Positions 16,721 through 25,151 of a stretch of 32,465 nt of DNA are shown in pieces. The position numbers and the translations under genes were made by a program. The notes below the pieces were generated by a model that saw only the letters and a program-made list of their open reading frames with translations, did no database searches and was not told where the DNA came from. How positions within the stretch are numbered: the stretch's first letter is position 1; every line of letters begins with the position of its first letter. Origin of the DNA: JBEKDJ01 sp050014415 (GTDB lineage Bacteria > Desulfobacterota > BSN033 > UBA1163); assembly GCA_050014415.1 (NCBI GenBank), contig JBEKDJ010000007.1, forward strand, positions 1-32,465, read 5' to 3'.

Positions 16721-17584
16721 ATGAAAGAATCAATAAAGCCACCTTGGCTGAAAAAAAGAATCCCTCCTTTTCAGGATCTCATGAGGATCAAGTCCATACT
16801 GAGCAAGGGTAACCTTCATACGGTTTGCGAAGAAGCCCACTGTCCAAACCTGGGAGAATGCTTCACCAGAGGGACGGCAACGATTCTTATCTTGGGAAAG
16901 ATCTGTACAAGGAATTGTGGTTTTTGTGCTGTTCAACGCGGGGTACCCGCTCCGCCCGATGCAAGAGAGCCACAAGAGGTTGCTGAAGCCGTTGGAAGGA
17001 TGGACCTTCAGTATGTCGTCATCACTTCCGTCACCCGGGATGATCTGCTAGATGGCGGAGCCTCTTTTTTTGCCAAAACGATCCGAGCCATCCGATCCTT
17101 GGATCGAAAGATCAAGGTAGAAGTATTGATTCCCGATTTTGAAGGTGATCTGTCTTCCTTAAGAACGGTTTTGGAAGAAGGCCCGGACATTCTAAATCAC
17201 AATATTGAAACGGTCCCCCGACTCTATCCTAGAGTCCGGCCCCTGGCGGACTACTTAAGATCACTTCGTTTACTTGAAAGGACCAAGGAAAGTCATCCTT
17301 CTATCCTGACAAAATCAGGGTTTATGCTTGGACTCGGAGAAAGTCGGGAAGAGGTATTGAATCTGTTGCAAGATTTGAGAAAGGCGGGGTGTGATTTTCT
17401 AACAATCGGTCAATATCTTCAGCCTTCTACAGATCGGTTGGAAGTGGTACGATATGTTCCCCCGGATGAGTTTGAGCAGTATAAGAAGATAGGAGAGGAG
17501 ATAGGTTTCAGAGTGGCCTCAGGTCCGTTTGTGCGAAGCTCCTTCCATGCCTCTCAGATGTTTGAAACCCATTTTTCGGATTGA
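16721..17584 (+). CDS. lipA: Lipoyl synthase
   Basis: A 287-residue radical-SAM enzyme that inserts two sulfurs into octanoyl-lipoyl domains. The auxiliary 4Fe-4S cluster ligands are C36, C41 and C47 (VCEEAHCPNLGEC), and the radical-SAM CxxxCxxC motif is C62, C66, C69 (CTRNCGFC). The C-terminal serine ligand is in VRSSFHA. All residues needed for activity are therefore present and the length is normal. It is the second gene of lipB-lipA and ends 12 bases before the stop of the convergent sensor kinase gene, leaving almost no room for a separate terminator. Confidence 0.97.
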   Translation: MKESIKPPWLKKRIPPFQDLMRIKSILSKGNLHTVCEEAHCPNLGECFTRGTATILILGKICTRNCGFCAVQRGVPAPPDAREPQEVAEAVGRMDLQYVVITSVTRDDLLDGGASFFAKTIRAIRSLDRKIKVEVLIPDFEGDLSSLRTVLEEGPDILNHNIETVPRLYPRVRPLADYLRSLRLLERTKESHPSILTKSGFMLGLGESREEVLNLLQDLRKAGCDFLTIGQYLQPSTDRLEVVRYVPPDEFEQYKKIGEEIGFRVASGPFVRSSFHASQMFETHFSD

Positions 17585-17596
17585 TCCCAAGCATTT

Positions 17597-20101
17597 TCAG
17601 GATTTCGGGACGTGTTGTTCCTGTCGGGGGCGAGGCCCATCTAACACAGAGCGGACCTTTTTCACAAGGGTGTCCGGTGGAAAAGGCTTCTGGAGGTAAT
17701 GGATTCCAGGGGCCGATAAACCATGTTTTTCGACAATTGCTTCATCCGTATAGCCGGACATATAGATCACCTTCATCCCTGGACACTGAGGTTTCAGACG
17801 GTCCGATAAGTCATGGCCACTCATCCCGGGCATCACCACATCGGTCAACATCAGATGGATCGGGTTACCGTTCTGCTCCTGGACTGTACGAAGGGCCGCG
17901 TCACCGTTTTCGGCCTCCAAAACCTTGTAGCCTTGCCTTTTGAGGATCGTGAGAGCCAAATTCCGCACCATCTTTTCGTCCTCCACCAGTAAGATGGTTT
18001 CAGAACACTGTTCCGATTGGGTTCCGACAACACTCGACTGGAGCATCGAATCAGCCTCTTCCTCGACCCTCGGCAGATAGATCTTAAAGGTTGACCCCTG
18101 CCCCGGTTCGCTGTAGATCCAGATATTTCCACCGCTCTGCTTGACAATCCCATAAACGGTGGAGAGACCCAGACCTGTTCCTTTTCCTTTCTCCTTCGTT
18201 GTGAAAAAAGGCTCCAAGACTCGCTCCCTAACCTCCGGCGTCATGCCAACCCCCGTATCACTCACAGAAAGCATCACATAAGTGCCTGGTACTATGCTGA
18301 GATGGAGATTGGCATAATCTTGATCCAATTCCACATTGGCCGTTTCAATTGTAAGTTTTCCTCCATTCGGCATCGCATCCCTGGCATTCACTGCCAGGTT
18401 GAGGATCACCTGTTCAATCTGACCTGGATCCGCCTTGATGCTTCCCAAGTCGTCTCCCCAAATAGTGTTCAGCTCGATGCCCTCACCGATCATTCGTCGA
18501 AGCATCTTCGCCATGTTGGACACCAGGGCATTCAGATCAATCACCTTCGGCTGGAGCACCTGCTTGCGACTGAATGCCAGAAGTTGGCGTGTAAGAGTGC
18601 TGGCTCGTTCTGCAGCGGCCTTGATCTCCTTGACATCCTCGCGAATCGGGTTACCTGAATCCAGGCTGTTCATTACCAATTCACTGTAGCCATGGATGAC
18701 CGTCAAGATGTTGTTAAAATCATGGGCCACGCCGCCTGCCAATTGGCCAATGGATTCCATTTTCTGCGACTGGCGAAGCTGTTCTTGAAGGGCCGCCTTC
18801 GCCTCCTCCGCCTGTTTCCGTTCAGCAAAGAGCTGTGCATTGGCAATGGCTCCTGCGATCTCATTACCTACTCTTTCAGCAAGTCTCAGATCCTTATCAG
18901 AATAGGCATTCGGGTTGCACGACTGAAGGTGAAGGACTCCGATCACATCATCTTTTGAGATTAAAGGAATGGCCATCAGCAATCGAATCCCGGCCTGAAA
19001 ATTGGATAAGAGATCAGAAAACCCATCGGCAACCTTTTTCAGGTCTTCTATCTGGATGAGTATGTTGGTCCGAGTACGAATGGCCTCTTCTATAGAACTA
19101 CCGGCTATGGGGAGGGATCCCCCCTTATCATGGTGGGCCACATCGAGTCCTGTGACATAGGCCACGCTGAGGGTATTATCTCTGAGGTTTACAATATGGA
19201 TGGTAATTCTGTCGAAAGGAATAAGCTCACGCACTTTCTCAGCAAAGCGTTCATATACATCGTTGATATTCAACGTTGAGCTGATAATTCGGCCAATCTC
19301 AGCCATGATCGCATTCTCCTGGGATAGCCGCTTCGACTCTTCTTCACTTTTTTTCAGTGCTTCTTCTGCTTTCTTACCTTCGGTGATGTCCACACAACTC
19401 ATCAAGTATTCACCCGTCTCTAATTTCACCGGGAGAAAATTGATGATCTTTTCCGTTCGGTCTTTGCAGGTTACGGTTAAAGTCCTGGATATTTTTTCTC
19501 CTGACCTGGAGCTTCCTAAGTCGTTGTCGTTAACCCAGTCCGAGATGACATGATGTCTATAGGTAGGATCAGGGTATGCTTTTCTGAACCAGGTTCTTCC
19601 ATCGGGAATATCGTTTAGATCGTAACCGAACAATTCTCTAAACTTAGGATTGATATATTTGAAAGTACCATCTTTATCAATCATCACCGTCCCGAAGGGA
19701 GCGTTCTCCGACAGAGTTTGAAATCTCTGTTTCTCAGTACGCAATGCCTCCTCCGCAAGCCCGTGGCCGTTAGTGCCTCGTGCCGTGCAGACAATACAGT
19801 CAATATTTCCTTCTTTGTCTTTCATCACCGAGCCATCAAATAGAATAGGGATTCTTTTCCCGTCTTTGGTTTTGAGATATGTCTCATAGTTCTTCAATTC
19901 GTCTCTCTTAATGAGCTCGTCCAGTTTGTTCTCATTAAGTGTCTCTTGCGTTGCCGGAAGAACTACATGAACTGAATTGCCGATGAGCTCTTCTTCTCTG
20001 TATCCCAAAAGTTCACAGGTGGCCTTATGCACGGTCCTGATCTTTGAGTCTGGATTCAGGACGATCAAGGTTTCAACGATATTCTCTTTGGAATTTCCCA
20101 T
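17597..20101 (-). CDS. Hybrid sensor histidine kinase, PAS-PAS-GAF-HisKA-HATPase-receiver
   Basis: Counting from an upstream ATG at 20131, domains are: PAS about 15-120, PAS about 135-250 (ending SCVDITEGKKAEEALKKSEE), short coiled coil 255-278, GAF about 285-435, HisKA with phospho-acceptor H470 in GGVAHDFNN, ATPase N box NLAVNARDAM, G1 SDTGVGM, G2 GTGLGLST, then a receiver with acidic EDE near 717-719, phospho-acceptor D764 and K815 (LQKPF). I favour the ATG at 20101 (834 residues), since it has AGAGGATAG in the right place and 20131 has none. No membrane segment is seen, so it is a soluble sensor, perhaps of a redox or small-molecule cue. An internal receiver on the kinase suggests a phosphorelay; no cognate output gene is adjacent. 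Confidence 0.94.
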   Translation of the reverse strand: MGNSKENIVETLIVLNPDSKIRTVHKATCELLGYREEELIGNSVHVVLPATQETLNENKLDELIKRDELKNYETYLKTKDGKRIPILFDGSVMKDKEGNIDCIVCTARGTNGHGLAEEALRTEKQRFQTLSENAPFGTVMIDKDGTFKYINPKFRELFGYDLNDIPDGRTWFRKAYPDPTYRHHVISDWVNDNDLGSSRSGEKISRTLTVTCKDRTEKIINFLPVKLETGEYLMSCVDITEGKKAEEALKKSEEESKRLSQENAIMAEIGRIISSTLNINDVYERFAEKVRELIPFDRITIHIVNLRDNTLSVAYVTGLDVAHHDKGGSLPIAGSSIEEAIRTRTNILIQIEDLKKVADGFSDLLSNFQAGIRLLMAIPLISKDDVIGVLHLQSCNPNAYSDKDLRLAERVGNEIAGAIANAQLFAERKQAEEAKAALQEQLRQSQKMESIGQLAGGVAHDFNNILTVIHGYSELVMNSLDSGNPIREDVKEIKAAAERASTLTRQLLAFSRKQVLQPKVIDLNALVSNMAKMLRRMIGEGIELNTIWGDDLGSIKADPGQIEQVILNLAVNARDAMPNGGKLTIETANVELDQDYANLHLSIVPGTYVMLSVSDTGVGMTPEVRERVLEPFFTTKEKGKGTGLGLSTVYGIVKQSGGNIWIYSEPGQGSTFKIYLPRVEEEADSMLQSSVVGTQSEQCSETILLVEDEKMVRNLALTILKRQGYKVLEAENGDAALRTVQEQNGNPIHLMLTDVVMPGMSGHDLSDRLKPQCPGMKVIYMSGYTDEAIVEKHGLSAPGIHYLQKPFPPDTLVKKVRSVLDGPRPRQEQHVPKS

Positions 20102-20480
20102 GATTTCTATCCTCTTTTCATTTTTAGGCATATGATTGCAATTTCAGTACCAAAAGAAATTCAGCAGTAAAACTCTTTGATATCTAAAGAGATTGTTCAA
20201 TGATTTGACTCCTGCTAAGAATGGGAAAGTGCCTTTTTTTGGCATGAAAGAGTTAAATAATTGGAGAAAGAAGCCCTTCTTCTTGAATACTGGAATGAAT
20301 TGATAAATCTCAAACGATCGTTGTAATATAGAGAGCGCGAGGCAAAATGGGTATGAGCCTTGTAGAATAGAACAGGACTGGATTATGATTCTTGAAGAGG
20401 TGTCTGGAAATGCTTCTTCTCAATTCATTAGAAATCGAAGGAGAGGCAACAAAAGAAAGAAGACGTGGGGAGGGAGTCGT
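20102..20480. other. Divergent intergenic region between sensor kinase and patatin-like gene
   Basis: No gene seen in these 379 bases. A short dyad, CTCTTT (20173-20178) with AAAGAG (20186-20191), could be an operator for the kinase gene. Confidence 0.4.
20300..20329 (+). promoter_or_regulatory. Candidate promoter of the patatin-like lipoprotein gene
   Basis: TTGATA (20300-20305) and a TG-preceded TAATAT (20324-20329) are separated by 18 bases. The fit is moderate. Confidence 0.35.
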
Positions 20481-21401
20481 GTGAAGGAAAGGGATCGAGT
20501 GTGTGCGAATAGCCTTTTGAGCATAGTCATAGCTTTCATGCTGCTGGTCACTTCATGTGCGGAAAAGGAAATCAAGGAGATTCAACCTCCGGTCGTTCAG
20601 CCTCCACCCAAACCGGCGAAAATAGCCTTGGTGCTTGGGGCAGGCGCATCCAGAGGGTTTGCCCATATCGGAGTTCTCAAAATCCTTGAATCGAACAGGA
20701 TTCCGATCCATCTCATCATCGGAACAAGCGCCGGGAGTCTTGTCGGAAGCCTCTATGCGTATGGCTACAATGCCTTTCAGCTTCAGAAGATCTCGTTTTC
20801 TATAGAAAAAGGTGACATTGTTGACCTAACCATTCCAGACAATGGATTTATCAAAGGGAAAAAGCTTGAAGAGTTCGTCAACAACATGCTAAGGAAGACA
20901 CCTATGGAAAAACTGGGAATTCCTTTTTATGCTGTTGCAATAGACATTCAGGACGGAAAGGAAGTGGTTTTTGGAAAGGGAAACACCGGGACCGCGGTGA
21001 GGGCGAGTTGCTCAATCCCAGGGGTCTTCAGGCCTGTTAGGATTGGGGAGAGGATGTACGTGGACGGAGGGGTGGTCAGCCCGGTAGCAGTAGATGCTGC
21101 GAGAAGATTGGGTGCGGATATCGTCATTGCAGTGGATGTTTCAACAAGTGTAGAGCATGCACCGTCTGAGAGCACAATTGAAACCATTCTTCAATCCCTC
21201 AATATCATGTATTCAAAACTGGCCTCCATACAGCTTTGCCAAGCCGATGTTGTCATCAGACCCAAAGTTGGTCATATAGGTTCAAGCGATTTTTCGAAAA
21301 GACATGAGGCCATCCTCGAGGGGGAAAAGGCAGCTTTGGAGGCCTTGCCTCAAATCATGAGAATTGTGAATCCCCTTCGACAAGAGGGAAGGCTGGAATG
21401 A
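20481..21401 (+). CDS. Patatin-like phospholipase, predicted lipoprotein
   Basis: With GTG 20481 as start the protein has 306 residues. It begins with a basic stretch and a hydrophobic core ending in a lipobox VTSC (Cys26), so it should be a lipid-anchored envelope protein; the residue after Cys is Ala, compatible with outer-membrane sorting if Lol rules hold. The patatin core follows: oxyanion loop GAGASRGFAHIGVL, nucleophile Ser83 in GTSAG, and Asp195 in the VDGG dyad motif. Family members hydrolyse phospholipids or lipid esters; RssA-like proteins are close relatives. A GGGAGG tract precedes GTG 20481 well. An upstream ATG at 20385 would add 32 highly basic residues before the signal peptide and is less likely. 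Confidence 0.87.
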   Translation: MKERDRVCANSLLSIVIAFMLLVTSCAEKEIKEIQPPVVQPPPKPAKIALVLGAGASRGFAHIGVLKILESNRIPIHLIIGTSAGSLVGSLYAYGYNAFQLQKISFSIEKGDIVDLTIPDNGFIKGKKLEEFVNNMLRKTPMEKLGIPFYAVAIDIQDGKEVVFGKGNTGTAVRASCSIPGVFRPVRIGERMYVDGGVVSPVAVDAARRLGADIVIAVDVSTSVEHAPSESTIETILQSLNIMYSKLASIQLCQADVVIRPKVGHIGSSDFSKRHEAILEGEKAALEALPQIMRIVNPLRQEGRLE

Positions 21402-21439
21402 GGATCTTCAACGGAAAGGGTTCCAAGGGTCATAAATGC

Positions 21440-21485
21440 AAGGGTTCAATCCCGCCAAAGGCGTGACTGGGATTTGTGAACCCTT
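21440..21485 (+). repeat. Palindromic intergenic repeat, copy 1
   Basis: AAGGGTTCAATCCCG at the left and GGGATTTGTGAACCCTT at the right can pair over most of their length. The inner 27 bases (21442-21468) match 24928-24954 at 24 positions, so this belongs to a dispersed repeat. It may also end the patatin gene transcript. Confidence 0.55.
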
Positions 21486-21550
21486 AAGGCATTCAGGGTC
21501 GAATTGTCGGGATGATCGTTGATTTTGTTCGAGAATGAAAGAAAAGCGCA

Positions 21551-21967
21551 ATGAAAAGCTTTCGAAAGGAATTATGGTTCGAGGTTCCAGCTCGTCGGGC
21601 TTATATCAATATTACCCCAAAGGTTGAGAAATGTCTTAGAGAAAGTGGCGTTAAGGAAGGACTGGCTCTCGTCAATGCGATGCATATCACTGCCTCTGTT
21701 TTTATCAACGATGATGAACCCGGACTCCACCACGATTTTGATATCTGGCTGGAGAAGCTTGCCCCTCATCACCCGGGTTCCCAGTATCGTCACAATGTGG
21801 GCGAGGACAATGCCGATGCCCATTTAAAGCGGCAGGTGATGGGGAGAGAGGTTGTGGTTGCAATCACAGAGGGGAAGCTCGATTTCGGTCCTTGGGAGCA
21901 GGTTTTCTATGGAGAGTTCGACGGCAGGCGAAGAAAAAGGGTTCTTGTAAAAATCATCGGGGAATGA
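21551..21967 (+). CDS. YjbQ / UPF0047 family protein
   Basis: A 138-residue protein with the family's conserved blocks: SGVKEGLALVNAMHITASVFINDDEPGL in the middle (positions about 34-61), the HHDFDIWLEKLAP helix, RHNVGEDNADAHLKRQVMG with its conserved His/Asp/His, and the C-terminal LDFGPWEQVFYGEFDG. Family members form trimers and some show weak thiamine-phosphate synthase activity, but their physiological role is unsettled. The ribosome site before the ATG is weak. It lies 82 bases before the GcvT-SHMT fusion gene and may be cotranscribed with it; a functional link is not evident from sequence. Confidence 0.9.
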   Translation: MKSFRKELWFEVPARRAYINITPKVEKCLRESGVKEGLALVNAMHITASVFINDDEPGLHHDFDIWLEKLAPHHPGSQYRHNVGEDNADAHLKRQVMGREVVVAITEGKLDFGPWEQVFYGEFDGRRRKRVLVKIIGE

Positions 21968-22049
21968 TGCCTTTCTCCTCTTCCCCTTTGATTCCATATT
22001 CGAACATATGTTAAGAATCGTAGTCCAAATAGATGGGAGGAGTTGAAGT

Positions 22050-24764
22050 ATGCCGACGGAATTAAGGAGGACACCCCTCTATTCGTGGCATAAGGAGCAC
22101 GGTGGCCAGATGGTTGCGCTTGCTGGTTGGGAGATGCCCCTCGCTTATCAACGGGGCATCGTCGAAGAACATCTTGGTACAAGGAAATATGGGGGCCTGT
22201 TTGATATTTCTCCCATGGGACGTTTCTTGATTCATGGAGAAGAGGCCACCTCTTTTTTGCAGTACGTCTTGACGAACAATGTTTTCGCCCTTGAACATGG
22301 CATGGCGCAGTATACGCTGATCCAGAACGAGTGGGGCGGAACGATTGATGATGCCTATCTTTATCGCTTGGACGAAGGGAATCTTCCTTCTGAGTCAAGA
22401 TATCTTCTTGTCGTCAATGCTGCCAATAAGGAAAAAGACTGGAATTGGTTCACGGACCATAAAAAACGGTTCAGGGGCCTTATCCTTGAAGATAAAAGCG
22501 AAGAGATAGGAATGATCGCCCTTCAAGGTCCTATGAGCAAGGGCGTTTTGGAAAAGATCGTCATTGATAGCCATTCGAAGCTCCCTGACCCACGCAGAAA
22601 TCGTTTGAGGGTTTGCGAGATTGGAGGGGTTCGGGTCACTGTGACGATTTCAAGAACGGGATATACGGGCGAGCCGATCTGCTTCGAACTCTTTTCGCAG
22701 AGAGATCACATGAGAATGATGTGGGAGGAAATCCTTGATGTGGGAGGGAAGGAAGGGATCGTCCCCGTCGGCTTAGGGGCAAGGGACACTCTGAGAATCG
22801 AAGCAGGTCTTCCCCTGTATGGTCATGAGTTGGGACTCGACAACGAAGGGAAGGAGATACCCATCTATGCGGTTTCTTCAGCTGCCTTAGCGGTCAGTTT
22901 CTCTTCTTCCAAGGGAGACTTCATCGGCAAGGAAGCCTTGGGGCGACAGTCTAAAGAGATGAAGTTGCGATCAGGTGGAAATTCCTTTCCCCCCAAGAAA
23001 GAGCAGGTTGTCCCAAAGAAGGTCGTCCCGATTGTCATTGTAGGATCTCAAAGAAGCCAGGGGATCCCCAGACAGGGCGATGGAGTTTTTTTGAAAGGAG
23101 AACAAGTTGGCCATGTGACCAGCGGGACCATGATTCCTTATTGGGTTTTTTCTGATGAGGGGATCCTATCGAAACCCACTGAAGAGAAAGGAACGAGATC
23201 CATTGGATTGGCTTACATCGATTCAGATTTGGAAGAAGGGGATCAGATTGAGATTCAGACTGGAGGGCAAGATTTTCAAGGAACCATTGTGGAGAGACAT
23301 CTGTCCGGAGAAGCACCTCCCTATGCCCACCCTATTCTTTTTCAGAAAAAGATCTTGAAGAAATATGAGCCAGTCAAGGATTTGCGAGAATCGGCCGAAA
23401 AACTCGTTCATCGTGCAATTCAGAATAGCCATTGGAGACAGAGAGAAACCATCAATCTTATCCCCTCCGAGACAACGCCATCTCCGCTGGTCAGACTTCT
23501 CACGATCGTTGATCCATCCGGTCGATATGCTGAGCATCGCCTCGTCAAAGCCCTCGGGGAAAAGGAGGTTTTCTTCTATCAGGGGACGAAGATGATTGAA
23601 GAAGTGGAGTCTCTTCTTGCCGATGAAATGCGAAGCTTCCTGGGATGTGTGGAGGTGGAGACTCGTGTGATCAGTGGGCAGATGGCCAATACCGCTGTTT
23701 TTAGCGGGCTGGTGGATTTTCTTAATCGGTTAGACCGGAAAAGCGAACCCCGAAGAATTAGAAAGGTAATGAACCATCATCTAGGAAGAGGGGGACATCT
23801 CAGTGCGCAACCGATGGGTGCCTTGAAAGATTTTGTGGCCATTGATCCGATGACTGAGAGACCGGCTGCCATTCCCTTTCCGGTATTGAAAGAAGATCTT
23901 TATCAGATCGATCTCAAGAAGACAGAAGAACTAATAGAATTCCACAAACCCGAACTGATCGTTCTAGGGAAAAGCATGGTCATTTATAGAGAACCTTTGA
24001 AAGAAATAGCTCAAATGGTATCTGACATGAAACCCAGACCGATCATTCATTATGACATGGCCCATGTATTGGGACTGATTGGTCCCAGTTTTCAAGAGCC
24101 CTTTCGGGAAGGAGCGGACATTGTTACTGGCTCCACCCACAAAACCTTTTTCGGACCCCAGAGAGGAGTCATTGGGAGCAACATGAGCGAGGGGACAGAA
24201 TATGAAGACTTGTGGGAAGCCATAGTCCGTCGGGTCTTTCCCGGAAGTGTCAGCAATCATCACCTAGGAACGCTCTTGGGTCTTCTGATGGCCGCCTACG
24301 AGATGAATACCTATCGGTCAGATTATCAGAAGACTGTGATTTCCAATGCCAAAGCTTTTGCTCGTTCCCTGAACGAACATGGATTGACAGTGGAGGGAGA
24401 TCCACGAATGGGATATACAGAGACCCATCAGGTGATCGTTAGGGTAGGCTATCGAAAGGGGCCTTTGATAGCAAAGAGGCTGGAGGAGAATGGCATCATC
24501 GTCAACTATCAGGCCGCGCCGGACGATGAAGGTTTCACCGTTGCCAGTTGCCTGAGGACGGGCGTCCAGGAGATGACTCGATTTGGGATGGGAGAAGAGG
24601 ACTTTTCCCAACTGGCTGAATATATGAGCGAAGTGATTCTGCACGACCGATCCATGTCCCATAAGATCTCTCAGTTCAGGAAGAAATTCACAGAGATGCG
24701 ATACTGTTTGCCAGAGGAGCAGGCTGCTTCGTTGGTGGATAGACTCCTTGACGCTATCCGGTAA
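22050..24764 (+). CDS. Fusion: aminomethyltransferase (GcvT) + serine hydroxymethyltransferase-like domain
   Basis: One 904-residue frame holds two enzymes. Residues 1 to about 425 are GcvT: FDISPMGRFLIHG, the folate-site Asp101 in GGTIDDAYLYR, SRTGYTGE and the GLGARDTLRIEAGLPLYGHEL block. Residues about 445-904 are a PLP fold-type I enzyme of the SHMT family: INLIPSET (468-475), SGQMANTAVF (542-551), HLGRGGHLS (577-585), YDMAHVLGL with Asp669, and the PLP lysine K698 in GSTHKTFFGPQRG. GcvT releases methylene-tetrahydrofolate and ammonia from the H-protein intermediate; SHMT uses methylene-tetrahydrofolate and glycine to form serine. The fusion could couple these steps. GGAGG sits nine bases before the ATG. 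The SHMT part is divergent and a little long, so its exact specificity needs testing; both key residues remain. A palindromic repeat lies on each side of the yjbQ-fusion pair. Confidence 0.88.
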   Translation: MPTELRRTPLYSWHKEHGGQMVALAGWEMPLAYQRGIVEEHLGTRKYGGLFDISPMGRFLIHGEEATSFLQYVLTNNVFALEHGMAQYTLIQNEWGGTIDDAYLYRLDEGNLPSESRYLLVVNAANKEKDWNWFTDHKKRFRGLILEDKSEEIGMIALQGPMSKGVLEKIVIDSHSKLPDPRRNRLRVCEIGGVRVTVTISRTGYTGEPICFELFSQRDHMRMMWEEILDVGGKEGIVPVGLGARDTLRIEAGLPLYGHELGLDNEGKEIPIYAVSSAALAVSFSSSKGDFIGKEALGRQSKEMKLRSGGNSFPPKKEQVVPKKVVPIVIVGSQRSQGIPRQGDGVFLKGEQVGHVTSGTMIPYWVFSDEGILSKPTEEKGTRSIGLAYIDSDLEEGDQIEIQTGGQDFQGTIVERHLSGEAPPYAHPILFQKKILKKYEPVKDLRESAEKLVHRAIQNSHWRQRETINLIPSETTPSPLVRLLTIVDPSGRYAEHRLVKALGEKEVFFYQGTKMIEEVESLLADEMRSFLGCVEVETRVISGQMANTAVFSGLVDFLNRLDRKSEPRRIRKVMNHHLGRGGHLSAQPMGALKDFVAIDPMTERPAAIPFPVLKEDLYQIDLKKTEELIEFHKPELIVLGKSMVIYREPLKEIAQMVSDMKPRPIIHYDMAHVLGLIGPSFQEPFREGADIVTGSTHKTFFGPQRGVIGSNMSEGTEYEDLWEAIVRRVFPGSVSNHHLGTLLGLLMAAYEMNTYRSDYQKTVISNAKAFARSLNEHGLTVEGDPRMGYTETHQVIVRVGYRKGPLIAKRLEENGIIVNYQAAPDDEGFTVASCLRTGVQEMTRFGMGEEDFSQLAEYMSEVILHDRSMSHKISQFRKKFTEMRYCLPEEQAASLVDRLLDAIR

Positions 24765-25151
24765 TGCTTGTCCCAGTCTGGGAGAAAAACCTCGCTTTTT
24801 GCAAAATTCCACACCCAGTCTTCAAACACAAGACTCTCTTTGAGGAAGACATCTTGGTCCAGTCCTATGTCGCCATTCTGTAGGACGGGGCATTACACGG
24901 TGCAGAGTGACTCTTTTCCAAATCATAGGGTCCAATCCCGCCAAGGGCGGGACTTGAACTCTCGTAAGATAGCCGACTTTCTGGAGATGATCATTGTTTT
25001 GTACAATTTTTCATAATTATAACCATTTGATTATTAAAGTATATCTTATTCTTCTCATCTATTTTGTTAAATATTTCACTTTTTCCATTGAAAATGAGAA
25101 ATCGAGGTTTTACAATTCAGTTTTATCAATTGGCTAAAGGGAGGATGGGAG
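24765..25151. other. Intergenic region before the MFS transporter
   Basis: No convincing gene. A frame at 24768-25016 (82 codons) lacks a ribosome site and runs through the palindromic repeat at 24928, so I do not call it. The last 150 bases are AT-rich; TTGTTT, 18 bases, then TATAAC near 24992-25021 is a possible but weak promoter for the transporter. Confidence 0.45.
24928..24954 (+). repeat. Palindromic intergenic repeat, copy 2
   Basis: These 27 bases match 21442-21468 at 24 positions; the core CCCGCC..GGCGGG is a perfect hairpin here. The following CTTGAACTCTCG is shared with the degenerate copy at 9129. Confidence 0.55.

Noticed and set aside
20221..20260. Possible sigma-54 site TTGGCATGAAAG in the divergent region
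   Set aside because: There is no GC at the required ten-base distance from GG.
21440..21485. tRNA-like T arm (GGGTTCAATCCC)
   Set aside because: No D arm, anticodon arm or acceptor stem can be drawn around it; the same words recur at 24928 as part of a palindromic repeat.
24768..25016. 82-codon frame after the GcvT-SHMT fusion
   Set aside because: It runs through the palindromic repeat and has no ribosome site or family resemblance.
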